Part shown: piece after piece, positions 8,152-17,422 of the stretch
Position numbering within the stretch: position 1 is the first letter of the stretch
Layout of the letters: every line of letters starts with the position of its first letter
Assembly: GCA_012840395.1 (NCBI GenBank)
Contig: DULL01000034.1
Coordinates: 40,705-104,704 of the forward strand
DNA from: Clostridiaceae bacterium
GTDB lineage: Bacteria > Bacillota > Clostridia > Acetivibrionales > DULL01
Direction: 5' to 3'
Length of the DNA: 64,000 nucleotides
The notes under the pieces: model-generated
Told to the model about the DNA's origin: nothing
Database searches by the model: none
Seen by the model: the letters and a program-made list of their open reading frames with translations, nothing else
Program-made: the position numbers and the translations under genes

Positions 8152-8181
8152 AATACTATTTAATTAAATAGTATTTTTTTT
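8152..8181 (+). terminator. Terminator of spoVG
   Basis: A perfect palindrome AATACTATTTAA/TTAAATAGTATT (8152-8175) runs into eight Ts, starting 12 bp after the spoVG stop. Confidence 0.8.
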
Positions 8182-8347
8182 GAATAAGCGAAGCGTACAT
8201 ATTAACTTTAATAATCCATGTGACAACTGGACAAACTTGCTTATGATTGAGGCTTCGGATAGTATATTTATGAAATTAAAAGTTAAATATGTATTTATAT
8301 ATGAATGCTATAAATTAATTGTATTATTTACATTATACGTTAATTTA
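8182..8347. other. Stretch between two terminators, no gene identified
   Basis: About 165 bp between the spoVG terminator and a second terminator at 8348. A 70-codon ORF in this region starts inside the spoVG terminator T-tract, has no ribosome site, and reads like translated AT-rich spacer. A small RNA ending at the second terminator is possible but has no other support. Confidence 0.4.
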
Positions 8348-8380
8348 GTTGCACAAGTAATATTGTGCAACTTTTCTTAT
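8348..8380 (+). terminator. Second intrinsic terminator ahead of glmU
   Basis: GTTGCACAA (8348-8356) and TTGTGCAAC (8363-8371) form a 9-bp stem with a 6-nt loop, followed by TTTTCTTATT. No annotated gene ends just before it, so it ends spoVG read-through, a small transcript, or acts as an attenuator for glmU. Confidence 0.7.
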
Positions 8381-8444
8381 TATTACGGTTGAAAATAATA
8401 TAGAAACATGAGAAGATATAATTGAATTTAGGGGGGAGTATTAT

Positions 8445-9830
8445 ATGAAAGATGTCATAGGAGTTATTCTTGCTGCAGGCGAAGGAAAAAGAATGAAATC
8501 GAAAAAATCCAAAGTTGTTCATAAAATACTTGGGAAAGCAATTATTGAATGGATTTATGATGCAGCGTGTGGTGCAGGTATAAATGAAAATATAGTTGTA
8601 GTTGGATTTAAAGCAGACCAGGTAAAAGAGTGTATGGGAACAAGGGTTAAGTACGCAATGCAGGAAGAGCAACTGGGGACCGGGCATGCACTTATGCAAG
8701 CCAGAAATTTTTTTGAAGGCAAAGAAGGGTATCTTATTGTCTTATGTGGTGACACTCCGTTGATTACATCAAAAACAATAGCAGATACTATAGATTATCA
8801 TAAGGTTAATAGTTTTTCTGCTACAATTGTTACTGCCGAGATGGATGACCCTGCTCAATATGGACGTATTATAAGGGACTTAAACGGAGAAGTAGTTAAA
8901 ATAGTTGAATATAAAGATGCTACCGAACAAGAAAGATCTATAAAAGAAATTAATTCCGGAATTTACTGCTTTAATATAAATGATTTAATTCAAACTTTAG
9001 ATAAAATAACAAGCAACAATAGTCAAGGGGAGTATTACCTGACTGATGCCATTGAAATAATGTTAAGTATGGGACTTAAAGTAGGAGCATTAAAAATAGC
9101 TGATTCTGAGGAAATTCTGGGAATCAACGACAGAGTACAGCTCTATGAAGCTTCAAATGTTTTAAGAAAAAGAATACTGCAAAATTTCATGAGAGAAGGT
9201 GTTACGATAATAGATCCTGATACGACATATATTGATCAGGGGGTGAAAATAGGAATTGATACAGTAATTTACCCTGGGACCATCATTGAAGGAAACACTG
9301 TTGTTGGAGAGGATTGTATAATCGGACCGAATAGCAGACTTATTGATGCAACAGTGGGGAATAATGTAGAAATAACAGCTTCAATTGTAGCGGAAAGTAC
9401 AATCGGAGATGATGCAAAGATAGGGCCATTCGCTCATTTAAGACCTCAAACCTGTGTAGGGGAGCATGCAAAAGTCGGTGCTTTCGTTGAAACAAAGAAG
9501 TGTACTTTAGGAGCCGGCACAAAAGCTTCTCATCTTGCTTATGTAGGAGACGCAGAAGTTGGCAGGAATGTTAACATAGGTTGTGGAGTAGTATTTGTGA
9601 ATTATGATGGAAAGAAAAAACATAAAACAATTGTAGGAAACAATGCATTTGTGGGAAGCAACTCCAATTTGGTAGCGCCGGTTACGGTTGGAGAAAATGG
9701 ATATATTGCGGCAGGTTCTACAATAACTAATGATGTACCGGAATACTCACTAGCAATTGCCAGAGAGAGGCAGGTTGTTAAGGAAGGCTGGGTAATTAAA
9801 AAAGATATGATAAGAAAGGAAAAAAAGTAA
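8445..9830 (+). CDS. glmU: Bifunctional UDP-GlcNAc pyrophosphorylase / GlcN-1-P acetyltransferase GlmU
   Basis: 461 aa, the normal length. The N-terminal nucleotidyltransferase half has the signature LAAGEGKRMKSKKSKVVHK (residues 9-27) and CGDTPL. The C-terminal half is a left-handed beta-helix of hexapeptide repeats containing GPFAHLRP and HLAYVGDAEVG, the acetyltransferase site. The enzyme makes UDP-GlcNAc from GlcN-1-P, feeding peptidoglycan and surface polymers. A GGGGGAG site precedes ATG 8445. prs follows after 30 bp in the same direction; the spoVG-glmU-prs-pth-mfd order is conserved in many Firmicutes. Confidence 0.97.
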   Translation: MKDVIGVILAAGEGKRMKSKKSKVVHKILGKAIIEWIYDAACGAGINENIVVVGFKADQVKECMGTRVKYAMQEEQLGTGHALMQARNFFEGKEGYLIVLCGDTPLITSKTIADTIDYHKVNSFSATIVTAEMDDPAQYGRIIRDLNGEVVKIVEYKDATEQERSIKEINSGIYCFNINDLIQTLDKITSNNSQGEYYLTDAIEIMLSMGLKVGALKIADSEEILGINDRVQLYEASNVLRKRILQNFMREGVTIIDPDTTYIDQGVKIGIDTVIYPGTIIEGNTVVGEDCIIGPNSRLIDATVGNNVEITASIVAESTIGDDAKIGPFAHLRPQTCVGEHAKVGAFVETKKCTLGAGTKASHLAYVGDAEVGRNVNIGCGVVFVNYDGKKKHKTIVGNNAFVGSNSNLVAPVTVGENGYIAAGSTITNDVPEYSLAIARERQVVKEGWVIKKDMIRKEKK

Positions 9831-9860
9831 AGTATACAAAATAAACAGAGGGGAATTGAA

Positions 9861-10817
9861 ATGAATTTTCATGGTAAAGACATTAAGATTTTTGCAGGTA
9901 ATTCTAATAGACCGCTAGCGCAAGAAATAGCTGAAAAGATCGGGTTGCCTTTGGGGATTGCAACTGTAGGAAAATTCAGCGATGGAGAAACTCAAGTAAA
10001 TATTGGTGAAGTTGTAAGAGGTTCAGACGTATTCATAATTCAGTCAACTTGTACACCAGTGAATGATAATCTTATTGAACTGTTAATCATGATAGATGCT
10101 CTCAAAAGGGCTTCGGCAGGAAGGATTACAGCGGTTATTCCGTATTTTGGATACGCAAGGCAGGACAGAAAAGCCAAGGCAAGAGATCCTATTACTGCAA
10201 AATTAGTTGCAAACCTTATTACAACAGCAGGAGCAGACCGTGTGCTCACAATGGATTTGCATGTACCTCAGATTCAAGGATTCTTTGATATTCCTGTTGA
10301 TCACTTGATAGGTTTGACAATAATAGCAGATTACTTAAAAGAAAAATTCCAGAATTCGGATGATCTTTGTGTTGTTTCACCCGATGTTGGAGGTGTTACA
10401 AGAGCCAGAAAGTTAGCGGAACTGCTTGACGCTCCAATTGCGATAATTGATAAGAGAAGGCCGAAAGCGAACGAATGTGAAGTAATGAATGTTATTGGAG
10501 ATGTAGAAGGAAAGAAAGTGGTGCTGGTAGATGACCTGATAGATACTGCTGGCACCATTACTAAAGCAATTGATGTTCTTTTAGATCTGGGAGCAAAAGA
10601 AGCATATGCCTGCTGTACTCATGGAGTACTTTCAGGCCCTGCCATAGAAAGAATGAAGAATTCACGCATTAAAGAGCTGATTGTATTAAATACAATTCCT
10701 TTAACTGAGGAGAAGAAGATAGACAAGGTAATATCTCTTTCTGTTGCCGGACTTTTTGCTGAAGCCATTGAAAGAATATACGGTGATATGTCTATAAGTA
10801 CATTATTTGATCGGTAA
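9861..10817 (+). CDS. prs: Ribose-phosphate pyrophosphokinase
   Basis: 318 aa. It makes PRPP from ribose-5-phosphate and ATP, the precursor for nucleotides, His and Trp. The N-terminal part has [12 protein letters not shown] and the catalytic region [14 protein letters not shown]. The PRPP-binding loop [14 protein letters not shown] is at about residues 214-227. The regulatory/ATP region [15 protein letters not shown] matches class I enzymes. It sits 30 bp downstream of glmU, with a clear ribosome site (AGAGGGG), and is followed by a terminator. Confidence 0.97.
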   Translation: MNFHGKDIKIFAGNSNRPLAQEIAEKIGLPLGIATVGKFSDGETQVNIGEVVRGSDVFIIQSTCTPVNDNLIELLIMIDALKRASAGRITAVIPYFGYARQDRKAKARDPITAKLVANLITTAGADRVLTMDLHVPQIQGFFDIPVDHLIGLTIIADYLKEKFQNSDDLCVVSPDVGGVTRARKLAELLDAPIAIIDKRRPKANECEVMNVIGDVEGKKVVLVDDLIDTAGTITKAIDVLLDLGAKEAYACCTHGVLSGPAIERMKNSRIKELIVLNTIPLTEEKKIDKVISLSVAGLFAEAIERIYGDMSISTLFDR

Positions 10818-10881
10818 TATTGCAGATATATTGATATATTATAAATTCTAAAAAATATGCATTTAACTACAACCCAATTAG

Positions 10882-10913
10882 TGCCCCCTTCCATTTGTGA
10901 AGGGAGGCTTTTT
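10882..10913 (+). terminator. Terminator after prs
   Basis: GCCCCCTTC pairs with GAAGGGAGGC across a 7-nt loop (one bulged A), followed by TTTTT. It separates glmU-prs from pth-mfd. Confidence 0.75.
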
Positions 10914-10990
10914 GGGCTATTTGTATTTTCCTGGATAATTTTTGGTTAAAATAATAAATATAAATAATTTGAGAAATATTGGAGAATTAT

Positions 10991-11563
10991 ATGATGGATG
11001 AATTATTTTTAATAATAGGATTAGGTAATCCAGGCTTAAAATATATAAATACAAGACATAATGTAGGATTTGACACAATTGACTACATAGCTGCTAAAAA
11101 TAACATTAAGGTGTCCCGCTTAAAACATAAAGCTTATATAGGTGAAGGGACAATTGAAGGCCATAAGGTAGTGCTTGCAAAACCTCAGACGTATATGAAC
11201 CTGAGCGGTGAAAGTGTCAGGGATATGGTGGAATGGTACAAGATAGATATGAGCAATTTAATATTGATATATGATGATGTGGATATTCCTCTTGGGAAAA
11301 TAAGGATTCGCCCGGGAGGGAGTGCAGGTACTCATAATGGTATGAAATCGGTTATATATAATCTTCAGAGAGATGATTTTCCGAGAATAAGAATTGGTAT
11401 AGGCCAGCCACCGGAAGGATGGGATATGGCAGACTATGTATTAGGGAAATTCCCTAAGGAAGAGAGAGAGCTTATAGACAGCAGCATCCTAAGAGCGGCT
11501 CAGGCAGCCTGTATGATCATGGATTTAGGTATCAATGCTGCCATGAATAAACATAATTCATAG
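10991..11563 (+). CDS. pth: Peptidyl-tRNA hydrolase
   Basis: About 190 aa. Pth frees peptides from peptidyl-tRNA that drops off ribosomes. GLGNPGLKYINTRHNVGF contains the catalytic His, and DDVDIPLGKIRIRPGGSAG plus HNGMKSV complete the family signature. GGAG (10981-10984) is 6 bp from ATG 10991, so this start (or ATG 10994) is preferred over the in-frame TTG at 10979, which overlaps the ribosome site. mfd begins 29 bp downstream, the usual Firmicute pair. Confidence 0.95.
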   Translation: MMDELFLIIGLGNPGLKYINTRHNVGFDTIDYIAAKNNIKVSRLKHKAYIGEGTIEGHKVVLAKPQTYMNLSGESVRDMVEWYKIDMSNLILIYDDVDIPLGKIRIRPGGSAGTHNGMKSVIYNLQRDDFPRIRIGIGQPPEGWDMADYVLGKFPKEERELIDSSILRAAQAACMIMDLGINAAMNKHNS

Positions 11564-11592
11564 CATTTTTATTGTAAGGAAGGTATAAAATA

Positions 11593-14500
11593 ATGACATT
11601 TTTAATAAAGCCGCTTTATGAGCTTAGCCAGTACAGAAATGTTTTGGAAAACCTGAGAAATTATTCGGTACCTGTTAGTATAATTGGCCCTTCAGACTCC
11701 CAGAAAGTACACATGGCCTACAGTATTGCCAGCCATTTGGGACAAAAAGCGGTATTTATTGCGTATAATGAGATGCAGGCAAGGAGAGTATTTGAAGACT
11801 TCTCCTTTTTTGCAGGAGATGAAGTGGTTTATTTTCCTCCAAGAGAGATTACTCTCCATGATGTAGAAGCTAAAAGTAATGATACTGTTTATCAAAGGCT
11901 GTCATCCCTGGCAAGAATTTGTGAAGATAAATACAGAATAATTGTTACATCCGCAGAGGCTGTAATCCAGAAATTAATTGATAAGAATTATTTTAATGAG
12001 TGCATTATAAATATCCGAATCGGTTCTAAACTGAATGTTGAATTATTTAAGAAAAAGCTGGTGGAAATAGGATACGAAAGAGTTGATATTGTTGATGCAA
12101 AAGGTGAGTTTGCTGTACGAGGCGGGATAATTGACTTATTTCCTGTAAACAGTGAGTATGCAGTTCGCATAGAACTTTTTGATGATGAAGTAGATTCCAT
12201 CAGGAGAGTTGATATTGTTTCACAACGCTCGGTAGAAATGCTTGATTCCCTGAAAATAGTACCTGCAAGGGAAACTATTTTCAGTGATGATGATGTTAAG
12301 GGAATTATTAGCAGGATAAAAAATGAATTAAATGGAGTAATTAAATCAAATAAGACAGGACAGGTCAAAAATTTAAAAAATATTCGAGCGGAATCATCTT
12401 ATGACAATAATGACAATAATTTTAAGAAAAGAATCACGGCAGATATTGAGAAAATCGAAAGCCAGCGTTACTTTCCAGGTATTGATAGATATATATCATA
12501 TATTATTGGCAAGCCTACCAGCTTAATAGAGTATATAGGGGATAATGTTATTGTTTTTGTAGACGAGCCTGTAAGATTAAAGCAGAGAATTGATAATATA
12601 ACCCTGGAATACCATGAAATGTGCAAAAATTTTTTAGAGAAGGGGCAAATACTGCCTGGAAGCTGTGAGGCATTTTTTGATTTTGATGATTTAATTATAA
12701 AAATGTCTAAATACAGGCAGGTATGTTTGTATACCATAATAGCAGGCAGCCATTCATATACAAATACCATTAATTTTAATATAACCTCAAAATTACTTGG
12801 AACTTATCAAGGACATATCAATCTGCTGATTGAGGATGTAATAAACTGGAAAAACAAAAAATCCAAAGTTGTTATTTTATCAGGAACCCGGGGAAGAGGA
12901 GAAAGACTTTCAGAGGAATTAAGAAAAGAAGGTATTGAAGCCCTATATACAGAAGACAATAACCTTTTGCTGCAGCCGGGACAAGTGATAGTTACACGGG
13001 GCAGTCTGAGTAAAGGTTTTGAATATACTGATATTGGTTTTGTGTTATTAAGTGATTCTGCAATATTTGGGCATGGAAAAAAACCTAAGAAAGTTTCTAA
13101 AGAGAAAAAGGGAGACAGGATAAATCTGTTCACCGATTTAAAAATCGGGGACTATGTGGTGCACAGAGCCCATGGAATCGGCCAGTATGTGGGAATTGAA
13201 AAGCTCACTATAGAAGGAGTTAAAAGGGATTATATAAAAATAAGATATTTGGAAGGTGGTTTTCTTTATATACCCACCAATCAACTGGATCTTATACAAA
13301 AATATGTTGGGATTGAAGGAAAGACTCCCAGATTAAACAAACTTGGCTCTTCCGACTGGTCAAAAACAAAAAAAAGAGTAAAAGAATCATTAAAGGAACT
13401 GGCAGGAGAATTAATTAAGCTTTATGCTCAAAGACAGGCATTAAAAGGATTCGCTTATTCAAAAGACAATATTTGGCAAAAACAGTTTGAAGAACTATTT
13501 CCCTATGAAGAAACTGAGGATCAGTTAAAATGTATAGCTGAAATAAAAGAGGATATGGAATCAGACAAGGTAATGGACAGACTTTTATGTGGAGATGTGG
13601 GATATGGAAAGACAGAAGTAGCAGCGAGGGCTATTTTTAAAGCAGTAATGGACGGAAAGCAGGTTGCCTACCTTGTACCCACAACTATTCTCGCCCAGCA
13701 GCAATATGTAAGTTTTAAGGAACGCATGAACAATTTTCCCGTTACTGTGGAGGTAATAAGCAGATTTCGTACCACTGCCGAGCAGAAGCGTATTCTTAAG
13801 GATGTAAAATCAGGAAAGATTGATGTACTTATAGGCACTCACAGGCTTTTACAGAAAGACATACAGTTCAAAGACCTGGGACTGCTGGTAATAGACGAAG
13901 AACAAAGATTTGGGGTCGCTCATAAGGAAAAGCTGAAAAATATGAAGCCAAATGTGGATGTGCTGACTCTGACTGCTACACCAATCCCCCGTACTTTGCA
14001 TATGGCACTTGTTGGAATAAGGGATATAAGCGTTATAGAAGATCCGCCGGAGGAAAGATATCCTGTCCAGACCTACGTAATGGAGTATGACAAGGATGTA
14101 ATAAGGGATGCAATAATAAGAGAGATTAGCAGGAACGGGCAGGTTTTTTATCTATATAACCGTGTGAGATCTATAGATTTAAAAGCATCTGAAATTCAAC
14201 TACTGGTACCGGAAGCCAAAATAGCCGTTGCCCACGGTCAGATGGATGAAAAACAACTGGAAGATATTATGTTCAATTTTATAAATGGTGAATATGATGT
14301 CCTTGTTTGTACAACCATTATTGAATCCGGCCTTGATATGCCAAATGTCAATACAATTATAGTTGAAGATGCAGATAGAATGGGACTGGCCCAGCTATAC
14401 CAGCTCAGGGGGCGGGTGGGGCGCTCCAACAGGCTTGCTTATGCATATATAACATATAAGAAGGGCAAGATCGTGTCTGAAATTGCTGAGAAACGTTTGC

Positions 14501-15147
14501 AAGCCATAAGAGAATTTACAGACCTTGGTTCGGGATTTAAAATAGCCATGAGAGATATGGAGATCAGGGGAGTAGGAAACCTTCTGGGACCTGAACAGCA
14601 TGGAAACATGGAATCGGTAGGTTACGATATGTACTGCAGATTGCTTAGTGAGGCAATAAAAGAATTAAAAGGAGAGCCGGTTGAGGATAAGCAGATTGAG
14701 GTAAACATCGATATTAATGTTAGCGCCTATATTGATGATTTCTATATCAGCCAGGAAACTCAAAAAATTGAAATGTATCAAAAGATAGCTGCTGTAAGGA
14801 ATGAAAATGATTTAAATGATATTGCAGATGAGCTGATAGACCGCTATGGAGATATGCCTGAGCCGGTAAGGAATCTGCTGGCTATTGCAAATATAAAGAT
14901 ACTGGCAGGTGAAATTGGCTTTTCTTCTATTGTAGAAAAGGATGGCGGCGTATTATTCCAGTTTTCCGAAGGAAAGAAAATTGATATAAAAGCAATTAGC
15001 GCTTTAATGTCAAAATACAAAAGAAGACTTTTGTTTAACGCAGGTTCTTCTCCATACTTTTTGCTCAAAATTTCAGATATTGACAAAAGCAAAGTACTTG
15101 ATAATATTAAAATTATGTTACATGATATTAAAAACTTTGAAGTATAA
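11593..15147 (+). CDS. mfd: Transcription-repair coupling factor Mfd
   Basis: 1184 aa, full length. Mfd displaces stalled RNA polymerase and recruits UvrA to lesions. Order: UvrB-homology N-terminal module, RNA-polymerase interaction domain near residues 510-580 (GDYVVHRAHGIGQYVGIE), then the RecG-like motor with Walker A GDVGYGKTEVA (about 668-678) and Walker B DEEQRFG (about 767). Motif VI is QLRGRVGRS, and a C-terminal TRCF domain follows. The loop at about residues 255-285 is rich in Lys/Asn and may be a lineage insertion. It lies between pth and a PrsA-like foldase with no terminator on either side, so the three are probably co-transcribed. Confidence 0.97.
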   Translation: MTFLIKPLYELSQYRNVLENLRNYSVPVSIIGPSDSQKVHMAYSIASHLGQKAVFIAYNEMQARRVFEDFSFFAGDEVVYFPPREITLHDVEAKSNDTVYQRLSSLARICEDKYRIIVTSAEAVIQKLIDKNYFNECIINIRIGSKLNVELFKKKLVEIGYERVDIVDAKGEFAVRGGIIDLFPVNSEYAVRIELFDDEVDSIRRVDIVSQRSVEMLDSLKIVPARETIFSDDDVKGIISRIKNELNGVIKSNKTGQVKNLKNIRAESSYDNNDNNFKKRITADIEKIESQRYFPGIDRYISYIIGKPTSLIEYIGDNVIVFVDEPVRLKQRIDNITLEYHEMCKNFLEKGQILPGSCEAFFDFDDLIIKMSKYRQVCLYTIIAGSHSYTNTINFNITSKLLGTYQGHINLLIEDVINWKNKKSKVVILSGTRGRGERLSEELRKEGIEALYTEDNNLLLQPGQVIVTRGSLSKGFEYTDIGFVLLSDSAIFGHGKKPKKVSKEKKGDRINLFTDLKIGDYVVHRAHGIGQYVGIEKLTIEGVKRDYIKIRYLEGGFLYIPTNQLDLIQKYVGIEGKTPRLNKLGSSDWSKTKKRVKESLKELAGELIKLYAQRQALKGFAYSKDNIWQKQFEELFPYEETEDQLKCIAEIKEDMESDKVMDRLLCGDVGYGKTEVAARAIFKAVMDGKQVAYLVPTTILAQQQYVSFKERMNNFPVTVEVISRFRTTAEQKRILKDVKSGKIDVLIGTHRLLQKDIQFKDLGLLVIDEEQRFGVAHKEKLKNMKPNVDVLTLTATPIPRTLHMALVGIRDISVIEDPPEERYPVQTYVMEYDKDVIRDAIIREISRNGQVFYLYNRVRSIDLKASEIQLLVPEAKIAVAHGQMDEKQLEDIMFNFINGEYDVLVCTTIIESGLDMPNVNTIIVEDADRMGLAQLYQLRGRVGRSNRLAYAYITYKKGKIVSEIAEKRLQAIREFTDLGSGFKIAMRDMEIRGVGNLLGPEQHGNMESVGYDMYCRLLSEAIKELKGEPVEDKQIEVNIDINVSAYIDDFYISQETQKIEMYQKIAAVRNENDLNDIADELIDRYGDMPEPVRNLLAIANIKILAGEIGFSSIVEKDGGVLFQFSEGKKIDIKAISALMSKYKRRLLFNAGSSPYFLLKISDIDKSKVLDNIKIMLHDIKNFEV

Positions 15148-15250
15148 AGATAATTTAGTATAATGATTATTAGGCCATTTATTATATAGGGCAATATATC
15201 ATACATGGTATAAGATATTCCGCTCAATGTAAATGTTAGGAGAGATGGAC

Positions 15251-16393
15251 TTGGATAAAAATAAAAAATTAGATACTAAATATTTAGTAAAAAAAGAAAA
15301 ATCACGTCCGCCATTGACACCAAAAACTATTAAGCTTGTTGCACTTGGAATTATAGCTCTTATAGTTTTAGGTACTGCGTTAGCAATATACTTAAATTAT
15401 AAAAACAGTTATGTTGCAAAAATAGGTGGAGAGTTGATTACTACTGCAGAATTCAGATTTTTCTTAAAACAACAAAAGGATGCCATGCTGAATCAGGCAG
15501 ACAATCCTGACCCTGATACTTTTTGGAACACAAAAATTGGCGGGGAAGACGCTATACAAGTTGCTAAAAATAAAGCACTAGAAAGCGCAAAAGAGTTTAA
15601 GATTCAGGTAATAAAAGCCAAGGAGCAGAATTTATCGCTTGATAAAGCTGATATTGAAAACCTGAATAAAGGCATTAAAGAAATAATAGCTCAAAATAAT
15701 AACAGCAAAGTTCAGGCAAATAATGAGTTTATGGAAGCATATGGTGTTACTCTGGATGAATTTAGGGAAATTTATAAAGGATTTATTCTGGGAAATAAGC
15801 TTTACCAGAAGGAATATGATGCTATAACGGCTACGGAAAGCGAAATACCCCAGTATTATGAGAAGTACCCAGATGAGTTTTTAGATTCCCAGTTTAGATA
15901 TAATGGTGAAGAAGCTGTATGGGCAAGGCATATACTAATAAAAACTGTTGATGATAACATGAATGAGTTGCCTCAGGATAAGCAGGAAGAAGCAAAGAAA
16001 AAAGCTGAAGAGGTTCTTGCTAAAGCTAAAAATGGAGAAGATTTTGTTAAACTGGTCGCTGAAAATTCCGAAGATGCAGGATCTGTTAATTACGGAGGAG
16101 CTTATGTATTTGGAAAAGGGAAAATGATGGCTGAATTTGAAGAAGCGGCTTTTAACTTGCAGCCAGGACAGATAAGCGACTTGGTGAAAACAGCTTATGG
16201 ATATCATATTATTAAACTTGAAGAAAAATATGCTGAAGGTCAGCCTGTAAGTCTTGAGTGCGTAAAGAACTACTGGGAATATGGTGTAAATTTTATAAAG
16301 GCGTTGAAAATTCAAGAAAAGCTGGATCAGTGGAAGAAGGATCTCCAATCAACCACAATAATTAATAAGAAGGTATATGATTCAATAATGTGA
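15251..16393 (+). CDS. Parvulin-type peptidyl-prolyl isomerase, PrsA/SurA-like
   Basis: About 380 aa. An N-terminal basic segment is followed by one transmembrane helix (LVALGIIALIVLGTALAIYL), anchoring the protein with its bulk outside the cell. A SurA_N-like helical region leads to a parvulin domain: ARHILIKT, then GGAYVFGKGKM and GQISDLVKTAYGYHIIKLE near the C-terminus. It should assist folding of secreted proteins at the membrane surface. No lipobox is visible, unlike Bacillus PrsA. Start: AGGAGAG is 8 bp from TTG 15251 and only 2 bp from ATG 15245, so TTG is preferred. It follows mfd by about 100 bp, an arrangement common in Clostridia. Confidence 0.85.
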   Translation: MDKNKKLDTKYLVKKEKSRPPLTPKTIKLVALGIIALIVLGTALAIYLNYKNSYVAKIGGELITTAEFRFFLKQQKDAMLNQADNPDPDTFWNTKIGGEDAIQVAKNKALESAKEFKIQVIKAKEQNLSLDKADIENLNKGIKEIIAQNNNSKVQANNEFMEAYGVTLDEFREIYKGFILGNKLYQKEYDAITATESEIPQYYEKYPDEFLDSQFRYNGEEAVWARHILIKTVDDNMNELPQDKQEEAKKKAEEVLAKAKNGEDFVKLVAENSEDAGSVNYGGAYVFGKGKMMAEFEEAAFNLQPGQISDLVKTAYGYHIIKLEEKYAEGQPVSLECVKNYWEYGVNFIKALKIQEKLDQWKKDLQSTTIINKKVYDSIM

Positions 16394-16451
16394 TAATATG
16401 ATTCAATATTGTTAGTTAGTTACTATTTGTAAAATATTAATATCAGTTTTT

Positions 16452-16490
16452 AAAGAGACTCAGAAATTTTGGCTGAGTCTCTTTATTTTT
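16452..16490 (+). terminator. Terminator of the pth-mfd-foldase transcript
   Basis: AAAGAGACTCAG (16452-16463) and CTGAGTCTCTTT (16473-16484) form a perfect 12-bp stem, followed by ATTTTT. Confidence 0.88.
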
Positions 16491-16606
16491 ACGATTTATG
16501 TTACAGTTTTCTAATTATGCATAAAACTCCAATAAAAAAACAATAATAAAAACACCGGATAAAACTAATTATAAACTAAAACTAACCAATAAGGAGGTAG
16601 TTCAGA

Positions 16607-17161
16607 TTGAAGGCAACTGGAATAGTAAGAAGAATAGACGATCTGGGAAGAGTTGTGATTCCTAAAGAAATACGAAGAACTTTGAGAATAAGGGAAGGTG
16701 ACCCTTTAGAAATATTTACTGACAGAGACGGGGAAGTTATACTGAAGAAATATTCACCTATTGGAGAATTAGGTGATTTTGCAGCCCAATATGCAGAATC
16801 TCTCCATAAGACAAGTGGACATATTACATGTATAGCAGACAGAGATACAATAATTGCAGTTTCCGGAGCATCAAAAAAAGATTTTCTTGAGAAACCTCTT
16901 AGCCCTGAACTGGAGAAAATTATTGAAGAAAAGACAACAGTTGTGGCAAAATCACCTAGTGATAAAATTATTGCCATTACTGCTGATGAAGACGGAAGCA
17001 CCAAATATACATCACAAGTTATAAGTTCAATAGTTTCCGAAGGTGATCCCATAGGGGCAGTAATATTACTGTCAACTGACCCACAGATAAGCATGGGTGA
17101 AGTTGAAGAAAAACTGGCCCGTTCAGCAGCAGGTTTTCTGGGCAAGCAAATAGAACAGTAA
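16607..17161 (+). CDS. spoVT: Stage V sporulation protein T
   Basis: 184 aa. SpoVT is a forespore regulator of sigma-G-dependent genes. An N-terminal AbrB-type swapped-hairpin DNA-binding domain (RRIDDLGRVVIPKEIRRTLR) is followed by a GAF-like ligand domain that ends in AAGFLGKQIE. The start is TTG 16607 with a strong AAGGAGGT 8 bp upstream, giving the canonical beginning MKATGIVRRIDDLGRV. The foldase upstream and spoVT are often neighbours in Clostridia. A terminator follows. Confidence 0.95.
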   Translation: MKATGIVRRIDDLGRVVIPKEIRRTLRIREGDPLEIFTDRDGEVILKKYSPIGELGDFAAQYAESLHKTSGHITCIADRDTIIAVSGASKKDFLEKPLSPELEKIIEEKTTVVAKSPSDKIIAITADEDGSTKYTSQVISSIVSEGDPIGAVILLSTDPQISMGEVEEKLARSAAGFLGKQIEQ

Positions 17162-17248
17162 GGAGGCAGGTGATAGGGATAAATTAAGGATATAATACAA
17201 AAGACAAAATAATGACATATCACATATGATATAACATATATTATAGTA

Positions 17249-17287
17249 AAAAAATGGCAGATACTTAAAAGCAATCTGCTATTTTTT
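17249..17287 (+). terminator. Terminator of spoVT
   Basis: AAAAAATGGCAGAT (17249-17262) pairs with ATCTGCTATTTTTT (17274-17287) with one G-T wobble. The A-tract and T-tract flanks suggest it works in either direction. Confidence 0.8.
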
Positions 17288-17361
17288 AATGGAAAGTATT
17301 ATGGTATTATAAAAAAGTAATAAATTTTTCATCATGTTAAGTTATTTATATGAATCTATTT

Positions 17362-17392
17362 AGATTGCAGCATTTTTTAACTGCTGCAATCT
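17362..17392. repeat. 10-bp perfect inverted repeat upstream of sigI
   Basis: AGATTGCAGC (17362-17371) and GCTGCAATCT (17383-17392), with a T-rich 11-nt loop, end 30 bp before the sigI start. There is no U-tract downstream, so it may be a leader hairpin affecting sigI translation rather than a terminator. Confidence 0.5.
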
Positions 17393-17422
17393 ATTATTGA
17401 TTCATGGGGGTAAGTATTATAA

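Noticed and set aside
8180..8392. 70-codon plus-strand ORF between spoVG and glmU
   Set aside because: It starts in a terminator T-tract, has no ribosome site, and crosses the second terminator; composition is that of spacer DNA.
16505..16560. Sigma-G promoter for spoVT
   Set aside because: A GCATAA-like -35 is present, but no acceptable CATnnTA -10 lies at the right spacing.
16582..17274. 230-codon minus-strand ORF opposite spoVT
   Set aside because: Antisense shadow of an intact, well-recognised gene; no ribosome site and no known family.
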